A stretch of DNA of 64,000 nt from Desulfobacterales bacterium (GTDB lineage: Bacteria; Desulfobacterota; Desulfobacteria; Desulfobacterales; Desulfosalsimonadaceae): contig JAGXKN010000003.1 of NCBI GenBank assembly GCA_018335195.1, forward strand, positions 23,862 to 87,861, written 5' to 3'. The position numbers were made by a program, and so were the translations under genes. Under the pieces are notes generated by a model. That model worked only from the letters and a program-made list of their open reading frames with translations. It had not been told where the DNA came from and searched no databases. Positions 1-11,360 of this stretch are shown here, one piece after another; position 1 is the first letter of the stretch, and each line of letters opens with the position of its first letter.

Positions 1-219
1 TTTTTCTCCGGTTATCGCCCGCAGTTTTATTTCCGCACCACCGACGTCACGGGCGTGTGCACGCTTCCCGAGGGCGTGGAGATGGTGATGCCCGGCGATA
101 ACGTGACGATTACGGCAGAACTCATCACCCCCATCGCCATGGAAGAAGGCCTGCGGTTTGCCGTGCGCGAAGGCGGCCGCACGGTCGGCGCCGGCGTTGT
201 CAGTGAAATCATCGAATAG
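1..219 (+). CDS. tuf: elongation factor Tu, C-terminal fragment (5' truncated by window)
   Basis: Frame 1 reads [35 protein letters not shown]...VVSEIIE*, typical EF-Tu domain 3; directly upstream of rpsJ. Confidence 0.96.
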   Translation, partial: FFSGYRPQFYFRTTDVTGVCTLPEGVEMVMPGDNVTITAELITPIAMEEGLRFAVREGGRTVGAGVVSEIIE

Positions 220-232
220 GTACGGTATTGTC

Positions 233-544
233 ATGATTACAAATACGAAAATCCGAATCCGATTAAGGGCCTACGATCACAGGCTGCTGGATCAATCCGT
301 CAGGGATATTGTGGATACAGCCAGAAAAACGGGCGCCAGGGTCGTGGGGCCGATTCCGCTGCCGACCCGGATCAACAAGTACACGGTGCTGCGCTCCCCG
401 CATGTGAATAAAAAGTCCAGAGAGCAGTTCGAGGTCCGGACGCACAAGCGGCTGCTGGATATCCAGGATCCCACACAACAGACCGTGGATGCATTGATGA
501 AGCTGGACCTGTCTCCGGGCGTGGATGTGGATATCAAACTGTAG
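233..544 (+). CDS. rpsJ: 30S ribosomal protein S10
   Basis: [27 protein letters not shown]...; ATG at 233 preferred over the longer ORF from 158. Confidence 0.97.
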   Translation: MITNTKIRIRLRAYDHRLLDQSVRDIVDTARKTGARVVGPIPLPTRINKYTVLRSPHVNKKSREQFEVRTHKRLLDIQDPTQQTVDALMKLDLSPGVDVDIKL

Positions 545-555
545 GAAAGCACTGG

Positions 556-1206
556 GTGACGGAAATGAGTAATGGATTACTAGGAAAAAAACTGGGGATG
601 ACTGGCTTTTTCGCCAGTGATGGACGATACCTGCCGGTGACGGTCATCCAGGCAGGCCCGTGTACGGTAACCCAGGTCAAGACCAGGGCCAATGACGGCT
701 ATAATGCGCTGCAGCTGGGTTTTTCGGAGAAAAAGAAACACCGCCTGACCCGGCCGCTGCAGGGACATTTCGAGAAAAGCGGCGGGACCGGATTCGCCCG
801 GCTGCGGGAATTTACAGTGGAGAATCCCGATGAATATGAACCGGGGCAGCAGCTGACCCTGGAGATGTTTGCCGTGGGCGATAAAATCAATATCGTTGGA
901 AATACTAAGGGACGCGGTTTCTCCGGGGTGACCCGGCGGCACGGCTATCACCTGGGGCGCAAAACCCACGGGAGCCGCAACTATAGGGCACCGGGCGCCA
1001 TTGGTCAGAGTGCCTGGCCCTCCAAGGTCGCCAAAGGAAAGAAGATGCCTGGCAGATACGGCAATGAGCGGCAAACCATCCGGAACCTGGAAGTCGTGGA
1101 CATTCGCCCCGAGCAGAACCTGATCCTTGTCAATGGGGCGGTGCCCGGCCCGGTCAATGCAATTGTGGAAATCAGCAGGGCCAAGAAGTCGGGAAGCGTC
1201 GGGTAG
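556..1206 (+). CDS. rplC: 50S ribosomal protein L3
   Basis: [13 protein letters not shown]..., [22 protein letters not shown]; start GTG 556 or ATG 565. Confidence 0.97.
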   Translation: MTEMSNGLLGKKLGMTGFFASDGRYLPVTVIQAGPCTVTQVKTRANDGYNALQLGFSEKKKHRLTRPLQGHFEKSGGTGFARLREFTVENPDEYEPGQQLTLEMFAVGDKINIVGNTKGRGFSGVTRRHGYHLGRKTHGSRNYRAPGAIGQSAWPSKVAKGKKMPGRYGNERQTIRNLEVVDIRPEQNLILVNGAVPGPVNAIVEISRAKKSGSVG

Positions 1207-1279
1207 CTGAAGAGTTCAATGCCGGCGGATATGTCCGGTAAGCGGGATTTGTACCGGATTCAATGCAAAGAGGGAGACC

Positions 1280-1903
1280 ATGGCTGTCGTGGAAGTCAAA
1301 AATACGCAGGGAGAAACGGTTTCAGAGGTCGAGCTTGTCGAGGATATTTTCAACGTCAAGGTCAAGAAAACCGTCATGCACGAGGTCGTGCGGATGCAGC
1401 TGGCCAATCGGCGCCGGGGAACCGCAAAAGTCAAGCGTCGCTCTGAGGTAAAAGGGAGCACCAGCAAGATGTTTCGCCAGAAAGGCACCGGCCGGGCCCG
1501 TCGCGGGGATATCAAGACCCCCCTGCTTCGCGGCGGCGGTGTGGCTTTTGGCCCGGACCCTAGGGATTATTCCTACAAGGTGCCCAAGAAGGTTCGTCGT
1601 CTGGCGTTGAAAATGGCGCTGTCGGCAAAATATCAGGACAACGAAATAATTGTGCTTGACGGATTTGCGCTTGATCAGGTAAAGACAAAGGCCGTTGCTT
1701 CGGTACTAAGAAATTTGTCGCTTGAAAAGCCGTTGATCTTGATCAACGAAGCCGACGAAAAACTGGAGCTTTCCTCCAGAAATATTCCCGGTGCCAAGGT
1801 GCTCCGGGTGGAGGGGCTCAATGTTTACGATATTTTGAACCACAAAACGCTGGTTTTACTGGAACCGTCGATCAAAGGTATCGAGGGGAGGCTGGCAGCA
1901 TGA
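1280..1903 (+). CDS. rplD: 50S ribosomal protein L4
   Basis: L4 motifs ([13 protein letters not shown]...[24 protein letters not shown]); operon position. Confidence 0.97.
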   Translation: MAVVEVKNTQGETVSEVELVEDIFNVKVKKTVMHEVVRMQLANRRRGTAKVKRRSEVKGSTSKMFRQKGTGRARRGDIKTPLLRGGGVAFGPDPRDYSYKVPKKVRRLALKMALSAKYQDNEIIVLDGFALDQVKTKAVASVLRNLSLEKPLILINEADEKLELSSRNIPGAKVLRVEGLNVYDILNHKTLVLLEPSIKGIEGRLAA

Positions 1904-2187
1904 ATGACTACAACATTATTATAGGTCCGGTGGATACGGAGAAGACCAATATCCAGAAGGAAGAGCAGAACAAGGTCACATTTGAGGTGCTGCCCACGGC
2001 CAACCGGGTGCAGATCCGCAAAGCGGTTGAATCAATTTTCGACGTGCGGGTCAAAACGGTGAGGACCATGCAGGTCAAGGGCAAGTTCAAGCGCCGGGGC
2101 CGTATCCTGGGCAAGCGCAAGGACTGGAAAAAGGCAATCGTGACCCTGATGCCCGGAAGCCGGATCAAATTTTTTGAAGGCGCATAA
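1900..2187 (+). CDS. rplW: 50S ribosomal protein L23
   Basis: [12 protein letters not shown]...; overlaps the rplD stop. Confidence 0.96.
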   Translation: MNDYNIIIGPVDTEKTNIQKEEQNKVTFEVLPTANRVQIRKAVESIFDVRVKTVRTMQVKGKFKRRGRILGKRKDWKKAIVTLMPGSRIKFFEGA

Positions 2188-2204
2188 ACGAAGGTGATGA
2201 GCAA

Positions 2205-3029
2205 ATGGCGACGAAAAAAGTAAAACCCACATCCCAGGGACGCCGATTCCAGACATATTCGACTTTTTCGGAGATTACCAAGTCCGAGCCGGAAAAATCG
2301 TTGCTCAGGCCCATCAAGAAGTCGGGGGGCAGAAATGCCAACGGACGTATCACGGCGCGCCACCGGGGCGGGGGGACCAAGCGCTATTACCGGGTTATCG
2401 ATTTCAAGCGCGACAAGGACGGGGTTCCTGCAAAGGTCGCTGCGATCGAATATGATCCCAACCGTTCGGCGCGTATTGCACTGCTGCATTACGCAGACGG
2501 GGAGAAGCGCTACATTCTGGCCCCGGTCCGCCTGGCGGTGGGGCAGACCGTGATGTCCGGCCCGGAGGCCGAGATTCGCCCGGGCAACTGCCTGCCGTTG
2601 AGCTACATCCCGTTGGGAACACACGTGCATAACGTGGAGTTGCGAACAGGCAGGGGCGGTCAACTGGTGAAAAGCGCCGGCGGGTTTGCCCAGTTGATGG
2701 CCAAGGAAGGGCGGTATGCCACCATCAAGATGCCTTCCGGGGAGGTCCGGATGGTGCTGGTGGCCAACCGGGCTACAGTGGGCCAGCTCGGCAATTCTGA
2801 GCATTCCAATGTTTCCCTGGGTAAGGCCGGCCGGAAGCGGTACCTGGGTCAGCGTCCTTACTCGCGCGGCGTGGTGAAAAACCCGGTGGACCATCCCATG
2901 GGCGGCGGTGAAGGCCGATCTTCCGGGGGGCGGCATCCGTGTACCCCTTGGGGAAAGCCCACCAAGGGACTGCGTACCCGCAAGCGGAGCAAGCAAAGCA
3001 GCCGGTTGATTGTCAAGCGGCGTAAGTAG
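2205..3029 (+). CDS. rplB: 50S ribosomal protein L2
   Basis: [22 protein letters not shown]...[34 protein letters not shown]. Confidence 0.98.
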   Translation: MATKKVKPTSQGRRFQTYSTFSEITKSEPEKSLLRPIKKSGGRNANGRITARHRGGGTKRYYRVIDFKRDKDGVPAKVAAIEYDPNRSARIALLHYADGEKRYILAPVRLAVGQTVMSGPEAEIRPGNCLPLSYIPLGTHVHNVELRTGRGGQLVKSAGGFAQLMAKEGRYATIKMPSGEVRMVLVANRATVGQLGNSEHSNVSLGKAGRKRYLGQRPYSRGVVKNPVDHPMGGGEGRSSGGRHPCTPWGKPTKGLRTRKRSKQSSRLIVKRRK

Positions 3030-3091
3030 GCAAAAAAACAACCCCGCATACATTCAAAGTACCGAAGTCGGGTGAAAAATCAGGAGCGATT

Positions 3092-3373
3092 ATGCCGCGT
3101 TCGTTAAAAAAAGGCCCGTATGTAGAACCACAGTTGTACGACAAGGTGGTTTCTTCACAGGAGGCCCGCAGCGCAAAAGTCATCAAGACCTGGTCCAGGC
3201 GTTCAACCGTGATTCCGGAAATGGTCGGGCTGACCCTGGCAGTGCACAACGGGAAAAAGTTCATCCCGGTATTTGTCACGGAAAACATGGTCGGCCACAA
3301 GCTCGGCGAGTTTTCCTCGCCCCGGACGTTTTACGGGCATGCCGGCGACAAGAAAACCAGAATGAAGAAATAG
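3092..3373 (+). CDS. rpsS: 30S ribosomal protein S19
   Basis: [11 protein letters not shown]...; S19 family. Confidence 0.97.
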   Translation: MPRSLKKGPYVEPQLYDKVVSSQEARSAKVIKTWSRRSTVIPEMVGLTLAVHNGKKFIPVFVTENMVGHKLGEFSSPRTFYGHAGDKKTRMKK

Positions 3374-3388
3374 ATTGAGGATGCGGAT

Positions 3389-3727
3389 ATGGATGTGAAG
3401 GCGTCAGGAAAATATATGCGCATATCGCCTCAGAAAGTGCGTAAAATTGCCGGAGCCGTCAAGGGCAAGCCGGTGGAATCCGGGCTCAACGTGCTCAAGT
3501 TCATGCCGCAGAAGGCCGCCGGAATGCTTGAAAAGATCGTGCGCTCGGCAGTGGCCAATGCGGATCATAATGCGGAACTCGATGTGGACGCCCTGGTGAT
3601 TAAAAACATCATCGTCAACGAGGGCCCCATGCTCAAGCGGTTCCGCCCCCGGGCCCGGGGCCGGGCAACCCGGATTTTAAAGCGAACCAGTCACATAACC
3701 GTCATCGTCGGCGAAGGCAGCGCATAA
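3389..3727 (+). CDS. rplV: 50S ribosomal protein L22
   Basis: [20 protein letters not shown]...[23 protein letters not shown]. Confidence 0.97.
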   Translation: MDVKASGKYMRISPQKVRKIAGAVKGKPVESGLNVLKFMPQKAAGMLEKIVRSAVANADHNAELDVDALVIKNIIVNEGPMLKRFRPRARGRATRILKRTSHITVIVGEGSA

Positions 3728-3743
3728 AAAGGAGGTAGGTGGT

Positions 3744-4397
3744 TTGGGTCAGAAAGTCAATCCCGTCAGCATGCGGCTGGGAATCAATCGCACCTGGAGT
3801 TCCCGGTGGTATGCGAGCAAGGGTTACGCCAACTATGTATACGAGGATCACAAGATCCGCCGTTTCTTAAAGAAAAAGCTCTATCATGCGGGCATCTCCC
3901 GGATTGAAATTGAGCGTTCCTCCAAGCGGATCAAGCTCCGGATCTTTGCCTCCCGCCCTGGTATTGTCATCGGCAAGAAGGGGGCCGAGATTGAGGCGCT
4001 GAAAAAGGAGCTCGAAAAACTGGTCTCCGCCGAGGTGATGGTGGATATCCAGGAAGTGCGCAAGCCCGAGTTAGATGCCCAACTGGTGGCCGAGAACGTG
4101 GCCAATCAGTTGGTCCGGCGGGTGGCTTTCCGCCGCGCAATGAAGCGATGCGTGTCTTCGGCCATGCGTTTCGGTGCCAAGGGGATCAAGATCATCTGTT
4201 CCGGCCGGCTGGGCGGTGCGGAGATGGCGAGAATCGAGTGGTATAAGGAAGGCCGGATTCCGCTGCATACACTGCGGGCCGATATTGATTACGGCCTTGC
4301 CGTGGCCGAAACCACCTACGGCACAATCGGTGTGAAGGTTTACATATTCAAGGGCGAGATCCTCCAGGATGAGCAGATGCCGGAGCAACGGCAGTAA
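3744..4397 (+). CDS. rpsC: 30S ribosomal protein S3 (TTG start)
   Basis: [24 protein letters not shown]...; KH domain [13 protein letters not shown]. Confidence 0.98.
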   Translation: MGQKVNPVSMRLGINRTWSSRWYASKGYANYVYEDHKIRRFLKKKLYHAGISRIEIERSSKRIKLRIFASRPGIVIGKKGAEIEALKKELEKLVSAEVMVDIQEVRKPELDAQLVAENVANQLVRRVAFRRAMKRCVSSAMRFGAKGIKIICSGRLGGAEMARIEWYKEGRIPLHTLRADIDYGLAVAETTYGTIGVKVYIFKGEILQDEQMPEQRQ

Positions 4398-4415
4398 TCA
4401 ATAGGAGTAGAAAAG

Positions 4416-4829
4416 ATGCTGACTCCCAAGAAGGTCAAGTACAGAAAACAGCAAAAAGGCCGGATGAAGGGCAAGGCCAAACGGGGCACGAAACTCAACT
4501 TCGGAGACTACGGCCTGCAGGCGGTGGAATGCGGATGGATTTCATCGCGCCAGATCGAGGCCGCCCGTATCGCAATGACCCGTCGGGTCAAACGCGGGGG
4601 CAAGATGTGGATCCGGATTTTTCCCGACAAGCCGATTACCAAGAAGCCGGCTGAGGTACGCATGGGAAAAGGCAAGGGCGCGCCCGAGAGCTGGGTCGCG
4701 GTTGTCAAGCCCGGACGCATCCTCTATGAGATGGAAGGGGTTTCCCGCGAGCTGGCTTATGAGGCACTTCGTTTGGCTTCGTACAAACTGCCTGTGAAAA
4801 CGAAGGTTGTTGAAAGGAGTCAGGTATAA
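4416..4829 (+). CDS. rplP: 50S ribosomal protein L16
   Basis: [24 protein letters not shown]... Confidence 0.98.
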   Translation: MLTPKKVKYRKQQKGRMKGKAKRGTKLNFGDYGLQAVECGWISSRQIEAARIAMTRRVKRGGKMWIRIFPDKPITKKPAEVRMGKGKGAPESWVAVVKPGRILYEMEGVSRELAYEALRLASYKLPVKTKVVERSQV

Positions 4830-5014
4830 TGAGGGGCAAGGAACTTCGCGGTATGCGTCCCGAGGAATTGGACAGCAAGTTAAATGAGCTGGTGCAGACC
4901 TATTTTAACCTGCGGTTTCAGCTTAAAACCGGTCAGCTTGAGAATCCCAAGCGGATCGGCCAGGTCAAAAAGGATATCGCCCGTGTCAAGACCATCAAAC
5001 GGGAACAGCTTTAA
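4829..5014 (+). CDS. rpmC: 50S ribosomal protein L29
   Basis: L29 motif ([34 protein letters not shown]). Confidence 0.95.
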   Translation: MRGKELRGMRPEELDSKLNELVQTYFNLRFQLKTGQLENPKRIGQVKKDIARVKTIKREQL

Positions 5015-5035
5015 ACATTTGAAAGCGGTGACGGA

Positions 5036-5302
5036 TTGCCAATGAATGAAGAACGGGGAAAGAGAAGACAGCTGGTGGGTACGGTTTTGAGCAATAAAAT
5101 GGACAAAACCGTTACAGTCCGGGTTGAACGGCTCGTAAGCCATTCGGTTTATCAGAAATATGTTCGGCGCCGGGCCAACTTTGCCGCCCATGATGAACAG
5201 AATACCTGCGGTATCGGTGACCAGGTGTTGATCACAGAGTCCAGGCCGCTGAGTAAGCGAAAGCGCTGGCGGGTTAGCCGGATCATCGAAAAAGCGGTTT
5301 GA
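5036..5302 (+). CDS. rpsQ: 30S ribosomal protein S17 (TTG 5036 or ATG 5042)
   Basis: RRQLVGTVLSNKMDKTVTVRVERLVSHSVYQKYVRR. Confidence 0.96.
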   Translation: MPMNEERGKRRQLVGTVLSNKMDKTVTVRVERLVSHSVYQKYVRRRANFAAHDEQNTCGIGDQVLITESRPLSKRKRWRVSRIIEKAV

Positions 5303-5320
5303 TCACAGAGGATATGAAAA

Positions 5321-5689
5321 ATGATACAGGCGGAAACAAGGTTGTCTGTTGCTGATAATTCAGGGGCCAAGGAAGTTTACTGCATCAAGGTGCTTGGCGG
5401 GAGCCGGCGCCGTTATGCCAGTATCGGCGATATAATCGTTGTCTCTGTCAAGGAGGCCATCCCGAATTCCAAAGTCAAGAAGGGCGACGTGGTAAAGGCA
5501 GTGGTTGTAAGGACCCGAAAAGAAATCCGACGGGTGGACGGATCTTATATCCGGTTTGATGATAACTCGGCGGTGCTGATCAATCAGCACCGGGAACCGA
5601 TCGGCACGCGCATATTCGGGCCGGTGGCCCGGGAGCTGCGGGCCCATCGGTTCATGAAAATCATTTCCCTGGCCCCGGAAGTCCTTTAA
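5321..5689 (+). CDS. rplN: 50S ribosomal protein L14
   Basis: [46 protein letters not shown]. Confidence 0.98.
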   Translation: MIQAETRLSVADNSGAKEVYCIKVLGGSRRRYASIGDIIVVSVKEAIPNSKVKKGDVVKAVVVRTRKEIRRVDGSYIRFDDNSAVLINQHREPIGTRIFGPVARELRAHRFMKIISLAPEVL

Positions 5690-5733
5690 ATATTCGTATT
5701 ACGAGAAAAGTCTGGCCGAGAGGGTAACGGCTC

Positions 5734-6063
5734 ATGGAAAAAGTCAAGTGTCGCATCAAAAAAGACGACAAGGTCAAGGTTCTTGCAGGAAAGGATCGCG
5801 GTAAGATCCGGAAGGTGCTGAGCGTGGACCGCAAGCGCAACCGGGTGCTGGTGGAGAATGTCAATTATGTGAAAAAGCATCAGAAACCCGGTCCCCAGAC
5901 CCGGCAGGGCGGAATCATTGAAGGGGAGGCGCCGCTGCATGCATCCAATTTGATGGTGATGTGCAGCAAATGTGCCCAACCGACCCGGATCAAGGCCATG
6001 CGCCTGGAAGATGGCAAAAAGGTGCGGATCTGCGGAAAATGTAAAGAACAACTAGACGGATAA
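5734..6063 (+). CDS. rplX: 50S ribosomal protein L24
   Basis: KOW motif [17 protein letters not shown]; CxxC/CxxC C-terminus. Confidence 0.96.
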   Translation: MEKVKCRIKKDDKVKVLAGKDRGKIRKVLSVDRKRNRVLVENVNYVKKHQKPGPQTRQGGIIEGEAPLHASNLMVMCSKCAQPTRIKAMRLEDGKKVRICGKCKEQLDG

Positions 6064-6086
6064 GCAGGTCAAACCGGAGGATATTC

Positions 6087-6623
6087 ATGTCACTGAAAGA
6101 ATATTACGATAGCCAAGTGGTTACCCAACTGCGGGAAACCTTTGAATACAGAAACATCCACCAGGTGCCCCGGCTCGACAAGATCGTGATCAACATGGGG
6201 CTGGGAGAGGCCATCCAGAACATCAAGGTCCTGGATTCGGCGCAGGCCGAACTCAAGACCATCACCGGCCAGGCGCCCGTGGTCACGCGTGCGAAGAAAT
6301 CCGTGGCCGCATTCAAGGTCCGCGAGGGCATGCCCATCGGATGCATGGTCACTCTGCGGCGAAAGCGGATGTATGATTTTTACGAGAAGCTGGTTAACGT
6401 GGCCCTGCCGCGTGTGCGCGATTTCCGGGGCGTGTCGGGAAAGGCTTTCGACGGGTTCGGAAATTACACCCTCGGGGTAAAAGAGCAGATCATCTTTCCC
6501 GAAATCGAATACGACCAGGTTGACTCGGTCAAGGGAATGAACATCACCATTGTAACCACTGCAGGAAGCAACCCTGAAGGCAAGGAATTGCTGAGATTGC
6601 TGGGGATGCCTTTCCGGAACTAA
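6087..6623 (+). CDS. rplE: 50S ribosomal protein L5
   Basis: [15 protein letters not shown]...[30 protein letters not shown]. Confidence 0.98.
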   Translation: MSLKEYYDSQVVTQLRETFEYRNIHQVPRLDKIVINMGLGEAIQNIKVLDSAQAELKTITGQAPVVTRAKKSVAAFKVREGMPIGCMVTLRRKRMYDFYEKLVNVALPRVRDFRGVSGKAFDGFGNYTLGVKEQIIFPEIEYDQVDSVKGMNITIVTTAGSNPEGKELLRLLGMPFRN

Positions 6624-6694
6624 TCGTGGTTTTTCATGCAGGCGGGTAGACACGGATCCCGCAGGTATTCCGGACGGATAAGGAGGAATCGGTT

Positions 6695-6880
6695 TTGGCA
6701 AGAAAAGCGCTTCGCGAGAAGGCAATGAAGAAACCCAAGTTCAAGGTACGGGCACATAATCGCTGTCCGATCTGCGGCCGGCCCAGGGCGTTTATGCGCA
6801 AGTTCGGCATTTGCCGGATCTGTTTTCGGAATATGGCTTCCGAGGGTCTGCTGCCCGGCGTGCAGAAGTCGAGCTGGTAG
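6695..6880 (+). CDS. rpsN: 30S ribosomal protein S14, zinc-binding type (TTG start)
   Basis: 61 aa with [25 protein letters not shown]. Confidence 0.96.
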   Translation: MARKALREKAMKKPKFKVRAHNRCPICGRPRAFMRKFGICRICFRNMASEGLLPGVQKSSW

Positions 6881-6960
6881 GCGCAAGCACCGGTTTTTAA
6901 AAAAAGAAACGAGCGCGTTGTTTTCTTTTACCATTTTTTTTCTACATAACGGAGTAGGCC

Positions 6961-7356
6961 ATGTTGAGTGATCCACTTGCGGATATGCTGACCCGCATCC
7001 GAAACGCCGGACAGGCAAAACATAAGAGCGTAGATATCCCGGGAGCCCGGGTCAAGGTCGCTCTGGCGGATGTTATGAAACGGGAAGGCTACATCCGGAA
7101 TTACAAGTTCATCAAGGACAACAAGCAGGGGATGCTGAGAGTCTTTTTAAAGTATGACGCCAATGAGAAGCACGTCATTTATGGCCTGGAAAGGGTGAGC
7201 AAGCCGAGTCGGCGCGTATATGCCCAGAGCAGTGAGATTCAGCCGGTGTTAAACGGGCTGGGGGTTGCCGTGCTTTCTACTTCGAAAGGCTTGATGACCG
7301 ATGTTCAGGCAAAAAAAGAAAACATCGGCGGCGAAGTCCTCTGCAATATCTGGTAG
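6961..7356 (+). CDS. rpsH: 30S ribosomal protein S8
   Basis: MLSDPLADMLTRIRNAGQAKHKSVDIP. Confidence 0.98.
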   Translation: MLSDPLADMLTRIRNAGQAKHKSVDIPGARVKVALADVMKREGYIRNYKFIKDNKQGMLRVFLKYDANEKHVIYGLERVSKPSRRVYAQSSEIQPVLNGLGVAVLSTSKGLMTDVQAKKENIGGEVLCNIW

Positions 7357-7371
7357 TTTAAGGAGTAAAAA

Positions 7372-7905
7372 ATGTCTCGCGTGGGCAAAAAACCGATATC
7401 CGTACCGGAAAAAACGAAGATTACATATGATCAGGGCGTACTGACCGTGGAGGGGCCTAAGGGCACGCTCACCCGGAGCATCCACCCGGATGTGAACCTG
7501 GAGATCGGCGAGTCCCAGTTGCTGGTCACGGTGCGTCGCAATGACAAGAAAACCAAGGCATTGTGGGGCACGACCCGGGCGCAGGTGGCCAACATGGTCA
7601 CGGGGGTTTCCAGCGGGTTTGAGCGTGTGCTGGAAATCAACGGAATCGGATACCGGGCCGAACTTAAGGGGAACAGCATTGAGCTGCATCTGGGGTATTC
7701 CCATCCCATTTATTTCGAGCTGCCCGAGGGCGTTCACGCGGCAGTTGACAAGGGAAGCATCCGGCTGTCCGGGATTGACAAGGAGCGGCTGGGCTTTGCC
7801 GCCTCTTCCATCCGGCAGATGCGTCCGCCGGAGCCCTACAAGGGAAAAGGCGTGAAATATGCCGAGGAACTGGTCCAGCGCAAGGCGGGCAAGACCGCGA
7901 AATAA
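7372..7905 (+). CDS. rplF: 50S ribosomal protein L6
   Basis: MSRVGKKPISVPEKTKITYDQGVLTVEGPKGTL...PPEPYKGKGVKYAEE. Confidence 0.98.
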   Translation: MSRVGKKPISVPEKTKITYDQGVLTVEGPKGTLTRSIHPDVNLEIGESQLLVTVRRNDKKTKALWGTTRAQVANMVTGVSSGFERVLEINGIGYRAELKGNSIELHLGYSHPIYFELPEGVHAAVDKGSIRLSGIDKERLGFAASSIRQMRPPEPYKGKGVKYAEELVQRKAGKTAK

Positions 7906-7928
7906 CGCGTTGTTTCGCGGAATTCCCA

Positions 7929-7956
7929 AAGCACGAATTTCGAATTTCGGATTTTG
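7929..7956. repeat. copy of an AATTTCGAA-rich intergenic element in the rplF-rplR spacer
   Basis: aagcacgaatttcgaatttcggatttt resembles the arms of the element at 14433-14580. Confidence 0.45.
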
Positions 7957-8002
7957 AGAAGGCACATAATCTTCCTGGCAGGATAAACTTTCTTATTAGG
8001 GG

Positions 8003-8380
8003 TTGATAATCATGGGTTCTGCACAAAGACGACAGGCCATGCGCATCAAGCGGAAAAAACGAATCCGCAAAAAAGTCCAGGGCACCGCAGAGCGGCCCCG
8101 GCTTACGGTTTTCCGCAGCGCCCGGCACATATATGCACAGGTAATTGACGATCAGCAGGGCCAGACCCTGGCGGCGGCTTCCACTATGGAAAAGGAACTC
8201 CGGGATCGCAGTGATTTTGAAAACAAGAAGTCCGCTGCCGGCGAAATCGGAAAGCGCATCGCCCAGCGGGCCGCAAAAAAAGGAGTTACCACCGTGGTTT
8301 TTGACAGAAACGGCTATCAGTATCACGGTAGGGTCAAAGCCGTGTCCGAAAGCGCACGGGAAAACGGGTTGGATTTTTAA
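8003..8380 (+). CDS. rplR: 50S ribosomal protein L18 (start ATG 8012 likely)
   Basis: L18 motifs ([31 protein letters not shown]). Confidence 0.96.
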   Translation: MIIMGSAQRRQAMRIKRKKRIRKKVQGTAERPRLTVFRSARHIYAQVIDDQQGQTLAAASTMEKELRDRSDFENKKSAAGEIGKRIAQRAAKKGVTTVVFDRNGYQYHGRVKAVSESARENGLDF

Positions 8381-8402
8381 ACGGATATAAGGAGGCGATC
8401 CC

Positions 8403-8903
8403 TTGCTCAAGAAGGAAACAGACGAAAACCTGTTTATAGACAAGGTCGTGCACATCAGCCGCGTGGCCAAGGTGGTCAAGGGCGGCCGGCGCTTTAGTTT
8501 CAGTGCGGTAGTTGTCGTTGGCGACGGCCAGGGAAAGGTCGGATTCGGTCTGGGCAAGGCCCATGAAGTGCCCGAAGCCATCCGCAAAGGGGTGGAAAGA
8601 GCCAAGAAGGCCATGATCGAAGTACCCCTGCTCGATGGCACGATACCGTACCAGGTTCACGGCCGGTTCGGTGCCGGATCCGTGTTGATGAAGCCGGCCG
8701 CCAAGGGTACCGGCGTTATCGCCGGCGGTGCGGTCCGGGCGGTTATCGAAGCCGTCGGCATACACAACGTCCTGACCAAGTGTATCGGCACCAACAACCC
8801 GCATAATGTTGTCAGGGCCACCATTGACGGGCTTGCCCAGCTGCAGAGCCGGGACCAGGTTGCCCACAAACGGGGCATCAAGGCAGAAGAACTTACTACA
8901 TAA
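8403..8903 (+). CDS. rpsE: 30S ribosomal protein S5 (TTG start)
   Basis: [40 protein letters not shown]. Confidence 0.98.
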   Translation: MLKKETDENLFIDKVVHISRVAKVVKGGRRFSFSAVVVVGDGQGKVGFGLGKAHEVPEAIRKGVERAKKAMIEVPLLDGTIPYQVHGRFGAGSVLMKPAAKGTGVIAGGAVRAVIEAVGIHNVLTKCIGTNNPHNVVRATIDGLAQLQSRDQVAHKRGIKAEELTT

Positions 8904-8916
8904 GGAATGTGTGCAA

Positions 8917-9114
8917 ATGGCCGACGCATTGAAGATCACACTTGTTCGGAGCTATCATGGTCGTCCGCCCCAGCACCGCAAGGTTTTGGCGGCAATGGGC
9001 CTGATCAAAATAAACAAGACGGTTGAATTAAAGGATACCCCGGTCAATCGCGGCATGGCCGACAAGGTTTCGCATCTGGTTCGCGTGGAGGAATTCAATC
9101 ATGAGACTGCATGA
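8917..9114 (+). CDS. rpmD: 50S ribosomal protein L30
   Basis: MADALKITLVRSYHGRPPQHRKVLAAMGLIKINKTVELKDTP; internal ATG of ORF 8806..9114. Confidence 0.94.
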   Translation: MADALKITLVRSYHGRPPQHRKVLAAMGLIKINKTVELKDTPVNRGMADKVSHLVRVEEFNHETA

Positions 9115-9541
9115 ACTTACCCCGGAAAAAAAGGTCAACAAAGCCCGGAAACGTCTGGGCCGCGGTGTGGCTTCCGGACAGGGCAAGACCGCGGGCAGGG
9201 GGACCAAGGGCTATCACAGCCGTTCGGGCAGCGGCACGCGTCCCGGCTTTGAAGGCGGGCAGATGCCGCTTCAGCGCCGGCTGCCCAAGCGGGGCTTTTA
9301 CAATGTTTTTAAAACGGATTACGCCATCGTGAACATCCGCGACCTGAACCGGTTTGAATCCGGCGCCCGGGTTGACAGCGAGGCCATGGTTGCCGCCGGG
9401 CTCATTAAGAGCAGGAACAGTCCGGTCAAACTGCTGGGGCAGGGAGAGATCAGCGTCGCCGTCAGTGTTCAGGTTGCCGCCATCAGCAACAGCGCCAGGC
9501 AAAAGGTTGAAGCCGCCGGCGGCAAGGTAGAGGTGAAATAA
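9101..9541 (+). CDS. rplO: 50S ribosomal protein L15
   Basis: GRGVASGQGKTAGRGTKGYHSRSGSGTRPGFEGGQMPLQRRLPKRGF. Confidence 0.97.
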   Translation: MRLHELTPEKKVNKARKRLGRGVASGQGKTAGRGTKGYHSRSGSGTRPGFEGGQMPLQRRLPKRGFYNVFKTDYAIVNIRDLNRFESGARVDSEAMVAAGLIKSRNSPVKLLGQGEISVAVSVQVAAISNSARQKVEAAGGKVEVK

Positions 9542-9544
9542 ATC

Positions 9545-10867
9545 ATGGCCGTATCTGATGCGGGCGTCCAGAATATTTTCAAGATCCCGGAGCTCAAGCG
9601 CCGGATCCTGATCACGCTGGCACTGCTGACAGTTTATCGTGTAGGTGTGCATATCCCCACGCCCGGTGTTGACGGGGATGCCTTGGCCGCATTTTTTGCC
9701 CAGCACCAGAATACGATATTCGGCATTTTTGACATGTTTTCCGGCGGGGCACTGGAGCGGTTGTCTGTTTTCGCCCTCGGCATCATGCCCTACATCAGTG
9801 CTTCGATTATTCTTCAGCTGCTCAGGGTCGTCATACCGACTTTGGATCGCCTTTCAAAGGAAGGCGAGCAGGGCAAGAAGAAGATCACGCAGTATACCCG
9901 GTACGGCACGATCCTGCTGAGCCTTATCCAGGGATTCGGCATCAGCATCGGGCTGGAGAACATGACATCTCCGAGCGGCGCTGCGATTGTAATCATACCG
10001 GGCTGGTCGTTTCGCCTGATGACCATGATTACACTGACAGCCGGAACGGCATTTATCATGTGGCTCGGTGAGCAAATCAGCGAGCGGGGGATTGGAAACG
10101 GCATATCCCTGATTATATTTGCCGGGATCGTGGCCCGGATGCCCAATGCCATCGGAAACACGTTCAGAATGATGACCACAGGCGAAATGGGCATCTTCTT
10201 TGTGGTGCTGCTGGGTATCCTGATGCTGGGCGTGCTGGCATTCATCATTTTCATGGAACAGGGCCAGCGGCGGATACCGGTACAATATGCCAAGCGCGTG
10301 GTCGGCCGGCGCATGTACGGCGGCCAGAGCACGCACCTGCCGCTGAAGGTCAATACGGCAGGCGTGATTCCGCCGATTTTTGCATCATCGCTGATCATGT
10401 TTCCGTCCACCATTACCGGCCTGTTCGAGGACGTGTGGTGGATGCAGTATGTAACCAGCGCACTTTCCCCCGGCTCGCTTATATACGAACTGGTTTTTGT
10501 GGGCCTGATTGTGTTTTTCTGTTATTTTTACACCGCCATTGTTTTTAATCCCGAAGATGTGGCCGATAACATGAAGAAATACGGTGGCTACATTCCGGGG
10601 ATTCGGCCGGGCAAACGCACAGCCGACTATATCGACCGGGTGCTGAGCCGGATCACCCTGGGCGGGGCGGCCTATGTTTCAGCCGTATGCGTGCTGCCCT
10701 CGATTCTGATGACAAAGTTTAACGTACCGTTTTATTTCGGCGGCACCGCCCTGCTCATCGTGGTGGGTGTTGCCATAGACACGGTTCGGCAGGTGGAATC
10801 CCATCTGATTACAAGAAACTATGAAGGTTTCATGACTGCGGGACCGACAAGGCGCAAGGGCCGGTAA
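9545..10867 (+). CDS. secY: Sec translocase subunit SecY
   Basis: 10-TM SecY with FNPEDVADNMKKYGGYIPGIRPGKRTADYIDRVLSRIT. Confidence 0.98.
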   Translation: MAVSDAGVQNIFKIPELKRRILITLALLTVYRVGVHIPTPGVDGDALAAFFAQHQNTIFGIFDMFSGGALERLSVFALGIMPYISASIILQLLRVVIPTLDRLSKEGEQGKKKITQYTRYGTILLSLIQGFGISIGLENMTSPSGAAIVIIPGWSFRLMTMITLTAGTAFIMWLGEQISERGIGNGISLIIFAGIVARMPNAIGNTFRMMTTGEMGIFFVVLLGILMLGVLAFIIFMEQGQRRIPVQYAKRVVGRRMYGGQSTHLPLKVNTAGVIPPIFASSLIMFPSTITGLFEDVWWMQYVTSALSPGSLIYELVFVGLIVFFCYFYTAIVFNPEDVADNMKKYGGYIPGIRPGKRTADYIDRVLSRITLGGAAYVSAVCVLPSILMTKFNVPFYFGGTALLIVVGVAIDTVRQVESHLITRNYEGFMTAGPTRRKGR

Positions 10868-10956
10868 CGTAGCCGGAAGCGCGAATGGGCAGCCAGCATA
10901 TGGAGACCCCGCGACTGCGGGCGCAGGAAACACGGTAACACAAACGGGGGATTTGG

Positions 10957-11175
10957 ATGGCAAAAGAGGAACCGATCAAGGTTCAGGGCAAGGTGGTCGA
11001 AACCCTGCCCAATGCGATGTTCAAGGTTGAACTGGAAAATCAGCATCAGATTCTGGCACATCTCTCAGGCAAGATGCGGATGCATTTTATCAAGATTCTG
11101 CCCGGGGATAACGTCACGGTCGAACTGTCCCCCTATGATCTGACCCGGGGCCGGATTACCTATCGGAGCAAGTAA
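10957..11175 (+). CDS. infA: translation initiation factor IF-1
   Basis: [51 protein letters not shown]. Confidence 0.98.
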   Translation: MAKEEPIKVQGKVVETLPNAMFKVELENQHQILAHLSGKMRMHFIKILPGDNVTVELSPYDLTRGRITYRSK

Positions 11176-11230
11176 TATCGGCGATCAGTCGCCGAAACCA
11201 TTTAAGAGCGGATAAATACGAGGTGCGATC

Positions 11231-11344
11231 ATGAAAGTCAGAGCATCGGTGAAGAAAATATGCCGCAACTGCAGAATCATCAAGCGCAGGGGCACGGTGC
11301 GGGTGATTTGCTCAAACCCCCGGCACAAGCAGCGGCAGGGATAA
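11231..11344 (+). CDS. rpmJ: 50S ribosomal protein L36 (37 aa, not in ORF track)
   Basis: Manual translation [37 protein letters not shown]. Confidence 0.97.
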   Translation: MKVRASVKKICRNCRIIKRRGTVRVICSNPRHKQRQG

Positions 11345-11360
11345 GAAGGAGGCACTTACA

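Noticed and set aside
1908-3053. 381-aa minus-strand ORF across rplW/rplB
   Set aside because: Antisense to two certain ribosomal protein genes; high GC in third positions produces long spurious ORFs.
7664-8641. 325-aa minus-strand ORF across rplF/rplR/rpsE
   Set aside because: Antisense shadow ORF, low-complexity Ser/Thr/Arg composition, no family resemblance.
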